Shown here: positions 29,974 to 38,876 of the stretch, piece after piece
How the letters are laid out: each line of letters opens with the position of its first letter
Numbering within the stretch: the first letter of the stretch is position 1
Assembly: GCF_013200955.2 (NCBI RefSeq)
Contig: NZ_CP053697.2
Span: 3,906,001 to 3,970,000 of the forward strand
Origin: Pseudomonas campi
GTDB taxonomy: Bacteria; Pseudomonadota; Gammaproteobacteria; Pseudomonadales; Pseudomonadaceae
Reading direction: 5' to 3'
DNA length: 64,000 nt
Notes under the pieces: generated by a model
Told to the model about the DNA's origin: nothing
What the model saw: only the letters and a program-made list of their open reading frames with translations
Database searches by the model: none
Position numbers and translations under genes: made by a program

Positions 29974-31242
29974 TCAGCCGTTGAACACATCATCCACCGA
30001 CTGCAGCGGATAGTGCTTCGGATACGGCAGACTGGCCACACCGCTCTCGATCGCGGCTTTGGCCACGGCATCGGCGATCACGGTGATCAGGCGGGCATCC
30101 AGCGGCTTCGGAATGATGTACTCACGACCGAAGGACAGTGAGATACCACCGTAGGCGTCACAGACGTCCTGCGGCACCGGCAGTTTGGCCAGATCACGCA
30201 GGGCCAGGGCGGCGGCGATCTTCATTTCTTCGTTGATGCGGGTCGCGCGAACGTCCAGGGCACCCCGGAAAATGAAGGGGAAACCAAGCACGTTGTTGAC
30301 CTGGTTCGGGTAGTCCGAACGGCCGGTGGCCATGATCACATCCGGGCGCGCCTCGCGGGCCAGCTCCGGCTTGATTTCCGGATCCGGGTTGGAGCAAGCA
30401 AACACGATCGGGTCGCGTGCCATGCGCTTGAGGTCTTCAGGACTGAGCAGGTTGGCACCGGACAGACCGACGAACACGTCCGCACCATCCAGAGCCTCGG
30501 ACAGCGTGCGCTTGTCGGTCTGGTGGGCGAATACCGCCTTGTACTGGTTGAGGTCGTCGCGCGCGGCGTGGATCACACCTTTGCGATCGAGCATGAAGAT
30601 GTTCTCGACCTTGGCGCCCATGCTGACCAGCAATTTCATGCAGGAAATAGCCGCAGCGCCAGCACCGAGGCAGACGATCTTGGCTTCCGGCAGAGTCTTG
30701 CCAGCGATTTCCAGAGCGTTGAGCATGCCGGCCGCGGTGACGATGGCGGTACCGTGCTGGTCATCGTGGAATACCGGGATGTCACACTGTTCGATCAGCG
30801 CACGCTCGATCTCGAAGCACTCGGGTGCCTTGATGTCTTCGAGGTTGATGCCGCCGAAAGTGATGGAGATGCGCTTGACCGTGTCGATGAACGCCTGCGG
30901 GCTCTCGGAGTCGACTTCGATATCGAAGACGTCAATGCCGGCGAAACGCTTGAACAACACACCCTTGCCTTCCATCACCGGCTTGGAGGCCAGCGGGCCA
31001 AGGTTACCCAGCCCAAGGATTGCGGTGCCGTCGGAAATCACTGCCACCAGGTTACCCTTGCCGGTGTAGCGATAAGCCAGTTCGGCATCGCGGGCAATTT
31101 CGCGCACTGGCTCAGCCACACCTGGGCTGTAGGCCAGGGACAAATCGCGGGCGGTGGCAGTAGGCTTGGTCAGTTCCACACTCAGTTTGCCCGGACGGGG
31201 GTGAGCGTGGTACTCGAGAGCGGCAGTTTTCAGATCTGACAT
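29974..31242 (-). CDS. maeB: malic enzyme, short form without phosphotransacetylase domain
   Basis: 422 residues. It oxidatively decarboxylates malate to pyruvate, most likely with NADP. Motifs: TARDLSLAYSPGVAEP at the N-terminus, AVISDGTAILGLGNLGP, the metal-binding FHDDQHGTAIV and the nucleotide fold VCLGAGAAAIS. The protein ends where the MaeB-type enzymes of enterics continue into a phosphotransacetylase-like domain of about 330 residues, so that regulatory part is absent. ATG at 31242 is preferred to an in-frame start at 31332 that adds a non-conserved leader. Confidence 0.93.
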   Translation of the reverse strand: MSDLKTAALEYHAHPRPGKLSVELTKPTATARDLSLAYSPGVAEPVREIARDAELAYRYTGKGNLVAVISDGTAILGLGNLGPLASKPVMEGKGVLFKRFAGIDVFDIEVDSESPQAFIDTVKRISITFGGINLEDIKAPECFEIERALIEQCDIPVFHDDQHGTAIVTAAGMLNALEIAGKTLPEAKIVCLGAGAAAISCMKLLVSMGAKVENIFMLDRKGVIHAARDDLNQYKAVFAHQTDKRTLSEALDGADVFVGLSGANLLSPEDLKRMARDPIVFACSNPDPEIKPELAREARPDVIMATGRSDYPNQVNNVLGFPFIFRGALDVRATRINEEMKIAAALALRDLAKLPVPQDVCDAYGGISLSFGREYIIPKPLDARLITVIADAVAKAAIESGVASLPYPKHYPLQSVDDVFNG

Positions 31243-31336
31243 GTTGGCTATTTCCGCTTTTGCTATGAAACGCAGGCGAGCGAGCATACGCAAGAAGGCA
31301 CCACCCCACAAGCCGACCAGCGGGGACCACAACGGC

Positions 31337-32776
31337 CTAACGTACCGTCTTCAGCCAGTCACCCGGGCTCGGCTGCCCCTCGGGATAGAGGCCATTGAGC
31401 AGGCGTAAGCGCACCAGCTGATCGCCCTCACCACTCATCTGCTTGCTCAACCCATCCAGACTCTGACCCGCCTTGAACTGCAGCAGGCGCAGTCGCCGCG
31501 GCTCGCTCAGGGCGCGCTCCTGCGCTCGCAGGGGACGGAAGCTGCGCACCACCTCAAGGAAACGCTCATCCTCGCTTTCCAGGGAGGCATGCCCCTTGAC
31601 CGCGCCGATAAACAGGAAGGCCTGGCGCTCACGGGTGATCACCGCCACGCGCTTGGCTGCCGCGCCCGGCACAACGGCTGTCGCGACATCCAGGCCGGCC
31701 TGGCGGAAATTGTCTTGCTGCACCAGCTGCTGGCGCCCGGCCCGCTGCCGCAGGTACTGCTCGGCGCTCAGCGTCTTGGGCAGTGGCTCCAGACTCATGA
31801 CCACGAACGCCTGCTGATCGGCACTGTGCACGATCAGCGCATCGGCGCGATTGATCAGCTCCCAGCCCTGCGGGAAGGCCAGGGTGAAATCCAGACCCGA
31901 ATGATAGAAATGCTGGCCGCGGCGCACGCCGGCCTCGGCCGAATCGCCAAAGGGCATGCCGTCGATATGCTTCAGGTAGACATCCCGACCGACTTCGCCC
32001 TGCCCGGTGGCCAGCGGACTGGCTGCGGCCACCACCTGGCGCAGGCGGGTATCGTTGTCCGGGTGAGTGTCGAACAGACCATGGTAGCCAGCCGCTGGCA
32101 CCTCCTGCCCCTTGGCCTGAGCCTGGTCGCGGGCGAAGTCTTCCTGACTCTTGAGCACCTTGACCACTTCGATCATCGCCTGCGGGTCATAGCCACTGCG
32201 CGCCAGGTACTGGGCACCGAGACCGTCGGCCTCCAGCTCCATGTCGCGGCCGTAACCGCTGACAAAGGCACCGCCCAAGGCATTGGTCAGATCGCCCGCG
32301 GCGCCGACGCCGGTGCCGATGGCCACGGCCTGACCGAGCAGCCCCCAGGCGGTCGACTGGCTCTGCTGGCGCACACTGTGGCGCGCCGTGACATGGCCGA
32401 CTTCATGGCCGAGCACGGCTGCCAGTTCGGCTTCCGAACTGAGATAGGCCATCAATCCGCGGTGAATGTAGATATGCCCGCCCGGCAGAGCGAAGGCATT
32501 GATGTCCGGACTGTCGATCACCGTGAAGCTGTACTTCAGGTGACTGCGATGGCCGTAGCGGGCGACGCGCTCACCGACCTGCTGCACATAGGCCTGCAGC
32601 TTCTCGTCGGCGTAGCGCGGGTACTGCTTGCGGATCTCTTCGTTGTAGCGCTGGCCCAGCTCGATTTCCTGCTGCTCACTCATCATCACGAAGTCATTGC
32701 GTCCGGTCGCCGGATTGACCGCACAACCGACCAACTGACCCAGCAACAACAGCAGCAACGCAACACGCAAAGTCAT
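31337..32776 (-). CDS. M48-family zinc metalloprotease lipoprotein
   Basis: 479 residues. Lipobox LVGC with Cys18 predicts a lipid-anchored periplasmic protein. The zinc motif HEVGH is at 124-128, and Glu182 in ELEADGLG is the third ligand. INAFALPGGHIYIHRGL is typical of BepA/LoiP-like M48 proteases that clear misassembled outer-membrane proteins. After the protease domain comes a C-terminal extension of about 200 residues, with an RLRLLQFKAGQSLDGLSKQ segment resembling a LysM-like domain. It overlaps the nuclease gene by four bases, so the two are co-transcribed. Confidence 0.88.
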   Translation of the reverse strand: MTLRVALLLLLLGQLVGCAVNPATGRNDFVMMSEQQEIELGQRYNEEIRKQYPRYADEKLQAYVQQVGERVARYGHRSHLKYSFTVIDSPDINAFALPGGHIYIHRGLMAYLSSEAELAAVLGHEVGHVTARHSVRQQSQSTAWGLLGQAVAIGTGVGAAGDLTNALGGAFVSGYGRDMELEADGLGAQYLARSGYDPQAMIEVVKVLKSQEDFARDQAQAKGQEVPAAGYHGLFDTHPDNDTRLRQVVAAASPLATGQGEVGRDVYLKHIDGMPFGDSAEAGVRRGQHFYHSGLDFTLAFPQGWELINRADALIVHSADQQAFVVMSLEPLPKTLSAEQYLRQRAGRQQLVQQDNFRQAGLDVATAVVPGAAAKRVAVITRERQAFLFIGAVKGHASLESEDERFLEVVRSFRPLRAQERALSEPRRLRLLQFKAGQSLDGLSKQMSGEGDQLVRLRLLNGLYPEGQPSPGDWLKTVR

Positions 32777-33573
32777 GGAAACACCTCAAGCATGGCCGCA
32801 TGGCTGAGCGACAACATCCAGCGTGCCTGCCCCGGTTTTACGCCGCCCTGGCGCGCCCGGTCAACCACCCAGCCGCGCACCTCGACCTGACGCCCGTCGA
32901 GGCGCTGCAGGGCGTCGACATCGAAGTAGCGCAACAGCTTGGGCGCCACCCGCAGCACCAACGGGCCGTCGAGTTCGAGCCACAGCCCGCCGCGATTACG
33001 CTGCACGCTCACCACGCGCCCGCGCACCAGGGCGAAGCCGCCGCGCTTGACTGCCGCAGGCGCGACCACCTGAGTCTGCCGCCACAGCCCGAGCCGCGCG
33101 CTGCGTGCCTGGCGCTCAGCCACCTGCTGACAGTCAACCAACCCGCTATCCGGAGCGAACGCCACCCGATAGGCCAGGCCCTCGGCCAGCAGTTGCGCTT
33201 CCAGATTACGCCCAGCGACATCGTAGGCATGGGCCAGGGTACGCCCGTAGTGATCGCGCGCCGGTTCCCCCTGGCGCAGGCCGACCCGCCCGTCATTGGC
33301 CGCGACCAACGCCTGCAAACGCTTACGCGCCGCCTCGGCGAAAGGCTCGGCCGGACGCCCGTCGCGAGCGCGCTCGGGCGCATTCAGGCCGATCAGCCGC
33401 ACACTGCGGCCATCGGTCAGGCGCAGGGTATCGCCGTCCACCACCCGCTCGACCTTGGCCTGCGGCAGCTTGCCTGGCGCAGGGCACAACGCCCATACCG
33501 GGACAACCAGGAAGACGGAAACGAAAAAGGCGCCCACTAGGGACGCCTTTTTCAGCAGCGCGGAATAACCCAT
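32773..33573 (-). CDS. secreted thermonuclease-family (SNase-like) protein
   Basis: 266 residues. A signal peptide (ASLVGAFFVSVFLVVPVWA) leads to an SNase domain: VERVVDGDTLRL (Asp ligands), SVRLIGLNAPER (catalytic Arg and Glu region) and YGRTLAHAYD. A C-terminal OB-like half (about 165-255) follows. It probably cleaves nucleic acid outside the cytoplasm. Its first codons overlap the intrinsic terminator of rpmE, so part of the signal peptide is written by a terminator stem. It overlaps the M48 gene downstream. Confidence 0.85.
   Translation of the reverse strand: MGYSALLKKASLVGAFFVSVFLVVPVWALCPAPGKLPQAKVERVVDGDTLRLTDGRSVRLIGLNAPERARDGRPAEPFAEAARKRLQALVAANDGRVGLRQGEPARDHYGRTLAHAYDVAGRNLEAQLLAEGLAYRVAFAPDSGLVDCQQVAERQARSARLGLWRQTQVVAPAAVKRGGFALVRGRVVSVQRNRGGLWLELDGPLVLRVAPKLLRYFDVDALQRLDGRQVEVRGWVVDRARQGGVKPGQARWMLSLSHAAMLEVFP
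33524..33552 (-). terminator. rpmE terminator embedded in the nuclease signal-peptide codons
   Basis: On the minus strand, AAAAAGGCG-T-CCC, loop TAGT, GGGCGCCTTTTT: a 12-bp stem with one bulge, a U-run and an A-run. It begins about 50 bases after the rpmE stop and lies at codons 8-17 of the next gene (KKASLVGAFF). Confidence 0.8.
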
Positions 33574-33599
33574 CAGGTCTTCCGTGACAGCTCGGCCGC

Positions 33600-33812
33600 T
33601 TACTTGGCGCCGAACATGCCGAAGCGCTGCTTGAAGCGGTCAACACGGCCGCCGGTATCCAGCATTTTCTGCTTGCCGGTGTAGAACGGGTGGCACTCGG
33701 AGCAGACGTCCAGGCTCATCGGCTTGCACAGGGTGGAACGGGTCTTGATCACGTTGCCACAGCTGCAGGTTGCAACCATTTCTTCGTACTGGGGATGGAT
33801 TTCGGCTTTCAT
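33600..33812 (-). CDS. rpmE: 50S ribosomal protein L31 (zinc-binding form)
   Basis: 70 residues. The cysteines CSC (16-18) and CSEC (37-40) form the zinc site, marking the C+ type L31 that pairs with a zinc-free paralogue (YkgM type) elsewhere in many genomes. L31 bridges the ribosomal subunits and is a zinc reservoir. It has its own promoter, a 5' leader hairpin and a terminator. Confidence 0.96.
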   Translation of the reverse strand: MKAEIHPQYEEMVATCSCGNVIKTRSTLCKPMSLDVCSECHPFYTGKQKMLDTGGRVDRFKQRFGMFGAK

Positions 33813-33839
33813 CGCACTTTCCTCGGTTGGTGTGCCGCC

Positions 33840-33858
33840 ACTTGGCTGGTTGCCAAGT
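33840..33858 (-). promoter_or_regulatory. hairpin in the rpmE 5' leader (candidate L31 autoregulatory leader)
   Basis: ACTTGGC and GCCAAGT form a 7-bp stem with a 5-base loop, 28-46 bases before the rpmE start and inside the about 60-base leader predicted from the promoter. Ribosomal-protein leaders upstream of rpmE are known in Gammaproteobacteria; identity with that motif needs a covariance-model search. Confidence 0.4.
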
Positions 33859-33880
33859 ACCGCACGGAAATAGGCCGCGG

Positions 33881-33908
33881 ATCATACCAGAGCGCGTTAT
33901 CTGCGCAA
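33881..33908 (-). promoter_or_regulatory. sigma-70 promoter of rpmE
   Basis: On the minus strand, TTGCGC (33908-33903), 16-bp spacer, TATGAT (33886-33881). Confidence 0.6.
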
Positions 33909-33972
33909 GTCGCCGGTAAATCTCGGCGACGTGTGGCCGTGTTAGCATCGCCGCGTTCACTGGGAGCCTGCT

Positions 33973-36192
33973 GTGCCCGACACCATTCTACGCCTCGCCC
34001 TGCCCTCGCCACTGCGCCGCCTGTTCGACTACCGCGCCCCCGCCGGCGTGCCGCGCAGCGCCCTGCAGCCGGGCATGCGCCTGCGCGTGCCGTTCGGTCG
34101 CCGCGAGATGATCGGCGTGCTGATCGAAGTGGTCGAACACAGCGAAGTGCCCCTGGACAAGCTCAAACCGGCCCTGGAACTGCTCGACCGCCGCACGCCG
34201 CTGCCGCCGGCACTGTTCAAGCTGTGTTTATGGACCGCGCAGTATTACCAGCACAGCCTCGGTGACACCCTCAGCTGGGCCCTGCCGGTGTTGCTACGCC
34301 AGGGCGAGCCGGCAGAAGCGCGCCAGGAGCGCTTCTGGCACGCAGCCCCAGGCGCCGACCTCAATGACCCGCGCCTGGCCCGCGCACCGCGCCAGCGCGA
34401 GGCCCTGCGCACTCTGGCCCAGCACCCGCATGGCGTGGCGCACAGCCTGCTGAGCAAGTTGCTGCTGAACAAGGACAGCCTCGATCTGCTGCTGGAGAAG
34501 GGCCTGGTGCAGGTCGAAGTGCGCCGCAGCGCCCCGCTGGTGCGCCACGGCGGCTGGCTGGCGCAGCCGGAGCTGCCGCTGAATGCCGAGCAGCGCGCCG
34601 CCTTCACCGCCATCCAGTCGGGCATGTATGACTTTGGCGCCTATCTGCTCTATGGCGTCACCGGCAGCGGCAAGACCGAGGTCTACCTGCAGCTGATCCA
34701 CCAATGCCTGGAAGCCGGCAAGCAGGCGCTGGTGCTGATCCCGGAGATCAACCTCGGCCCGCAGACCCTCGAACGCTTCGCCCGGCGCTTCAATGCACGC
34801 ATCGCCCTGCTGCACTCCGGAGTCAACGACCGCGAGCGCCTGGACGCCTGGCTGGCGGCGCGCGATGGCGAGGCGGATATCGTCATCGGCACCCGTTCCG
34901 CGCTGTTCACCCCGCTAAAGAATCCGGGGCTGATCATCATCGACGAGGAGCACGACGCCTCCTATAAGCAGCAGGAAGGCCTGCGCTACCACGCTCGCGA
35001 CCTGGCCCTGGTGCGCGCCCGCCAGGAGAACCTGCCGATCGTCCTCGGCTCCGCCACGCCATCGCTGGAAAGCCTGCACAACGCCCACGCCGGCCGCTAC
35101 GCCCTGCTCAAGCTCAACCAGCGCGCCGGCGGTGCCCAGCCGCCGCGCTTCCTGCGCCTGGACGTGAAGAGCCTGCCGCTCGACTCCGGTATTTCCGGCC
35201 CGCTGCAACAGGCCATCGGCCAGACCTTGGCCGCCGGCCAGCAGGTGCTGGTGTTCCTCAACCGCCGCGGTTTCGCCCCGACCCTGCTGTGTCACGATTG
35301 CGGCTGGATCAGCCAGTGTCAGCGCTGCGATGCACGGATGACCCTGCACCAGCGCTCTGGCGAATTGCGCTGCCACCACTGCGGACATGCCGAACGCCCG
35401 CCACGGCAGTGCCCGGACTGCGCCAAGGTCGACCTGCGTCCGGTCGGCGCCGGCACCGAGCGCGCCGAGGAGCGCCTGAACATCCTCTTCCCCAACTTCC
35501 CAGTGCTGCGCATCGACCGTGACACCACGGCGCGCAAGGGCACCATGGACAAGCTGTTCAGCACCATCACCCGTGGCGAGCCGTGCATCCTGGTCGGCAC
35601 GCAGATGCTCGCCAAGGGCCACCACTTCCCGCGCGTCACCCTGGTGGCAATCCTCGACGCCGACGGCGGCCTGTACTCCGCGGATTTTCGCGCCAGCGAG
35701 CGCATGGCCCAGCTGATCGTCCAGGTCGCCGGCCGCGCCGGACGGGCCGAGGAACCGGGCAAGGTGATCATCCAGTCGCATCTGGCCGACCACCCGCTGC
35801 TGGTCCAGCTCACCGAGCAGGGTTACCCGGCCTTCGCCGAGCAGGCGCTGAGCGAGCGCCGTGGCGCCGGCCTGCCGCCCTTCGCCCACCTCGCCCTGCT
35901 GCGCGCCGAAGCGCACAAGCCGGGCCAGGCCGAAGGCTTTCTCGATGAGGCCTGCAGCTACGCCGAACAGCTGCAGCAGGAGCTACGCCTGCCCGCCATC
36001 GAGCTGCTCGGCCCGGTCCCGGCACCGATGGAACGCCGCGCCGGCCGCCATCGCGCCCAGCTGCTACTGCAGTCCAGCAGCCGCGTGCCCCTGCACAAGC
36101 TGCTGGCCGCCTGGTTGCCGATTCTCGAAGCGATGCCCGGTGGGCGCGCCGTGCGCTGGTCGCTGGATATCGACCCGATCGACCTGTTCTGA
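33973..36192 (+). CDS. priA: primosomal replication-restart helicase
   Basis: 739 residues. An N-terminal DNA-binding domain precedes the helicase core: Walker A GVTGSGKTEVYL (about 227), DEEH box in IIIDEEHDASYKQQ, and GSATPSLES. The zinc region has paired cysteines (CHDCGWISQCQRCD, CHHCGHAERPPRQCPDC). It reloads DnaB at stalled forks. The start is GTG at 33973. It is divergent from rpmE. Confidence 0.97.
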   Translation: MPDTILRLALPSPLRRLFDYRAPAGVPRSALQPGMRLRVPFGRREMIGVLIEVVEHSEVPLDKLKPALELLDRRTPLPPALFKLCLWTAQYYQHSLGDTLSWALPVLLRQGEPAEARQERFWHAAPGADLNDPRLARAPRQREALRTLAQHPHGVAHSLLSKLLLNKDSLDLLLEKGLVQVEVRRSAPLVRHGGWLAQPELPLNAEQRAAFTAIQSGMYDFGAYLLYGVTGSGKTEVYLQLIHQCLEAGKQALVLIPEINLGPQTLERFARRFNARIALLHSGVNDRERLDAWLAARDGEADIVIGTRSALFTPLKNPGLIIIDEEHDASYKQQEGLRYHARDLALVRARQENLPIVLGSATPSLESLHNAHAGRYALLKLNQRAGGAQPPRFLRLDVKSLPLDSGISGPLQQAIGQTLAAGQQVLVFLNRRGFAPTLLCHDCGWISQCQRCDARMTLHQRSGELRCHHCGHAERPPRQCPDCAKVDLRPVGAGTERAEERLNILFPNFPVLRIDRDTTARKGTMDKLFSTITRGEPCILVGTQMLAKGHHFPRVTLVAILDADGGLYSADFRASERMAQLIVQVAGRAGRAEEPGKVIIQSHLADHPLLVQLTEQGYPAFAEQALSERRGAGLPPFAHLALLRAEAHKPGQAEGFLDEACSYAEQLQQELRLPAIELLGPVPAPMERRAGRHRAQLLLQSSSRVPLHKLLAAWLPILEAMPGGRAVRWSLDIDPIDLF

Positions 36193-36218
36193 GGCCGGAT
36201 CTTGTGCTGCCAGACAGG

Positions 36219-36274
36219 CCGTAGCCCGGATGAAATCCGGGGCACAAACCTCCCGGATTTCATCCGGGCTACGG
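36219..36274. repeat. REP-like palindrome (GTAGCCCGGATGNAATCCGGG family)
   Basis: CCGTAGCCCGGATGAAATCC at the left is mirrored by GGATTTCATCCGGGCTACGG at the right around a short loop. Same family as 55090-55149 and 62352-62420. It lies between priA and argS. Confidence 0.85.
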
Positions 36275-36349
36275 GCAAAGCTTGAAGCACTGCCCTCCAG
36301 CCGCGGATAATGCCCAGTTTTCGACCCGCCACGGCCGACCGAGCAGACC

Positions 36350-38089
36350 ATGAAAGACAACATTCGCCACCTGATCCAGCAAGCCTTGACCCGCCTCACC
36401 GCCGAGGGCGTGCTGCCCGAGGGCCTGAGCCCGGTGATCCAAGTGGAGAACACCAAGGACAAGAGCAACGGCGACTTCGCCAGCAACATCGCCATGATGC
36501 TGGCCAAACCGGCCGGCATGAAGCCGCGCGAGCTGGCCGAGAAACTGGTCGCCGCGCTGCCCGCCGATGCCGAGGTGAGCAAAGTGGATATCGCCGGCCC
36601 CGGCTTCCTCAACTTCTTCCAGAACAGCGACGCCCTGGCCCAGCGCCTGGAAGCAGCGCTGGCCGACGCCCAGCTCGGCGTGCGCAAGGCCGGCCCGGCG
36701 CAGCGCGTGGTGGTCGACCTGTCGGCGCCCAACCTGGCCAAGGAAATGCACGTCGGCCATCTGCGCTCGACCATCATCGGCGACGGCGTGGCGCGCGTGC
36801 TGGAATTCCTCGGCGACACCGTGATCCGGCAGAACCACGTCGGCGACTGGGGTACCCAGTTCGGCATGCTCCTGGCCTATATGCAGGAAAACCCGGCGGC
36901 GGCCGAAAGCGAGCTGGCCGACCTGGAGAACTTCTACCGCGCGGCGAAGAAGCGCTTCGACGAATCGCCCGAATTTGCCGACCGCGCCCGTGAGCTGGTG
37001 GTTCAGCTGCAAGCCGGCGACGCCGAGTGCCTGCGCCTGTGGCACCGCTTCAACGATATTTCCCTGAGCCACTGCCAGGCCCTGTACGACCGCCTCGGGG
37101 TTAAACTCTCCATGGCCGACGTCAAGGGCGAGAGCGCCTACAACGACGACCTGGCCAACGTGGTCGCCGACCTCAAGGCCAAAGGCCTGCTCAGCGAAAG
37201 CGATGGCGCCCAGTGCGTGTTCATGGACGAGTTCAAAAACGCCGAAGGCAACCCGCTGCCGCTGATCGTGCAGAAGGCCGGCGGCGGCTACCTCTACGCC
37301 ACCACCGACCTGGCCGCCACCCGCTACCGCGCCAATGTATTGAAAGCCGACCGCGCCCTGTACTTTGTCGACCAGCGCCAGGCCCTGCACTTCCAGATGG
37401 TCTTCAGCGCCGCGCGCCTGGCCGGCTTCGTGCCTGCCGACATGCAGCTCGAGCACATGGGCTTCGGCACCATGAACGGCGCCGACGGCCGCCCGTTCAA
37501 GACCCGCGACGGCGGCACGGTGAAGCTGGTCGACCTGATCAATGAAGCCGAAGAGCGCGCCTACGCCCTGGTCAAGGGCAAGAACCCCGAGCTGGACGAA
37601 GCCGAGCTGCGCCAGATCGCCCGCGCCGTAGGCGTGGGTGCGGTGAAATACGCCGACCTGTCCAAGCACCGCACCAGCGACTACAGCTTCAACTTCGAGC
37701 TGATGCTGAGCTTCGAGGGCAACACCGCGCCCTACCTGCTGTACGCCTACACCCGCGTGGCCAGCGTGTTCCGCAAGCTGGGCAAGAGCGTCGAGGAAAT
37801 CGGCGGACAGATCAGCCTGGGCGCCGAGCAGGAACAAGCCCTGGCCGGCAAGCTGGCGCAGTTCGCCGACGTGCTCAACGGCATCGCCGACAAGGGCACC
37901 CCGCACCTGCTGTGCGCCTACCTGTACGACCTGGCCGGGCTGTTCTCCAGCTTCTACGAGAACTGCCCGATCCTCAGTGCCGAAGACGAGGCCGTGCGCA
38001 ACAGCCGCCTGCGCCTTGCTGCGCTGACCGGCCGCACCCTCAAGCAGGGCCTGCAGCTGCTCGGCCTGGACACCCTGGAGCGCATGTAA
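36350..38089 (+). CDS. argS: arginyl-tRNA synthetase
   Basis: 579 residues, normal length. An N-terminal Add1 domain (first about 110 residues) precedes the class I catalytic core with HVGHLRSTIIGD as the HIGH motif (about 130). The C-terminal anticodon-binding helical domain ends in LGLDTLERM, as usual for ArgS. It charges tRNA-Arg. The SPOR gene starts directly after its stop, so the two are probably co-transcribed. Confidence 0.97.
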   Translation: MKDNIRHLIQQALTRLTAEGVLPEGLSPVIQVENTKDKSNGDFASNIAMMLAKPAGMKPRELAEKLVAALPADAEVSKVDIAGPGFLNFFQNSDALAQRLEAALADAQLGVRKAGPAQRVVVDLSAPNLAKEMHVGHLRSTIIGDGVARVLEFLGDTVIRQNHVGDWGTQFGMLLAYMQENPAAAESELADLENFYRAAKKRFDESPEFADRARELVVQLQAGDAECLRLWHRFNDISLSHCQALYDRLGVKLSMADVKGESAYNDDLANVVADLKAKGLLSESDGAQCVFMDEFKNAEGNPLPLIVQKAGGGYLYATTDLAATRYRANVLKADRALYFVDQRQALHFQMVFSAARLAGFVPADMQLEHMGFGTMNGADGRPFKTRDGGTVKLVDLINEAEERAYALVKGKNPELDEAELRQIARAVGVGAVKYADLSKHRTSDYSFNFELMLSFEGNTAPYLLYAYTRVASVFRKLGKSVEEIGGQISLGAEQEQALAGKLAQFADVLNGIADKGTPHLLCAYLYDLAGLFSSFYENCPILSAEDEAVRNSRLRLAALTGRTLKQGLQLLGLDTLERM

Positions 38090-38779
38090 GTGGCAGCGAA
38101 GAAGAAGCCAGCCCCCAAGCGCGGCGCCAGTCGCTACCAGGCCCCGGCGAAAAGCCCGGTGCCAGGTTGGGTGTGGCTGGCCTGCGGCCTGGTGATCGGC
38201 GGTTTCATGGTGTTCCTGTTCAGCCTCGAACCGGGCCGCGATGACGTCAAGCGCGCCAAGCCCGAAGACGCCCAGCGCCCGAGCGGCGCGCCGGCCACGA
38301 CTCAGGCCAAGCCACAAAGCAAGCCAGAAGCGGTCAAGCCCAAGTACGACTTCTACACCCTGTTGCCGGAATCCGAAGTCATCGTGCCGCCGGAGGCCTT
38401 GCCGACCGAAAAACAGGCCGCCGAAAGCAAGCCGGTCACCCCGGAAGAAGCAGCGAAGATCGACGCCGCCCGCGCCGAGGCCCTGCTCAATGGCCAGACC
38501 CCGCCGCCACCGCCGGTAATCGCCAAGGCACCAGCCAGGACCCTGTTCTTCCTCCAGGCAGGCTCGTTCCGCAAACAGGACGATGCCGACAAGGTGCGCG
38601 CGCAGATCATCCTGCTTGGCCAGAACGTGCAGGTGGAGTCCGGCACCGTGCGCGAGGAAACCTGGTACCGCGTGCTGGTCGGTCCCTACGCCAACCGCGA
38701 GCAGCTGGCCAGCGCGCAGAAACAGCTGGCTGGCAGCGGTTTCAGCAATCTGCTGTTACAGCAGCGCCAGTCACGTTGA
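38090..38779 (+). CDS. SPOR-domain protein
   Basis: 229 residues. A basic cytoplasmic start (AAKKKPAPKRGASRY), one membrane helix (about 27-45, VWLACGLVIGGFMVFLF), a long charged and Pro-rich periplasmic linker, and a C-terminal SPOR domain (about 148-225, FFLQAGSFRKQDDADKVRAQ ... VLVGPYANREQ). Layout resembles FtsN-type division proteins, but the conserved small FtsN essential motif is not evident. The start is GTG immediately after the argS stop. Confidence 0.85.
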   Translation: MAAKKKPAPKRGASRYQAPAKSPVPGWVWLACGLVIGGFMVFLFSLEPGRDDVKRAKPEDAQRPSGAPATTQAKPQSKPEAVKPKYDFYTLLPESEVIVPPEALPTEKQAAESKPVTPEEAAKIDAARAEALLNGQTPPPPPVIAKAPARTLFFLQAGSFRKQDDADKVRAQIILLGQNVQVESGTVREETWYRVLVGPYANREQLASAQKQLAGSGFSNLLLQQRQSR

Positions 38780-38801
38780 TCGCCAATTTGTGACCGCCCG
38801 G

Positions 38802-38829
38802 TTGAAAAGCCGGGCCGCTCACCCCATCT
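38802..38829 (+). promoter_or_regulatory. heat-shock (sigma-32/RpoH) promoter of hslVU
   Basis: TTGAAA (38802-38807), 14-bp spacer, CCCCATCT (38822-38829). This fits the sigma-32 consensus cTTGAAA-N13-15-CCCCATnT very closely and lies 48 bases before the hslV start. The -35 sits in the loop of a small CCCGG/CCGGG hairpin. Confidence 0.8.
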
Positions 38830-38876
38830 GATTCTCCATCCGGGCAACTTCGCCCCGCTGTGTGGAGACTCTCCCC

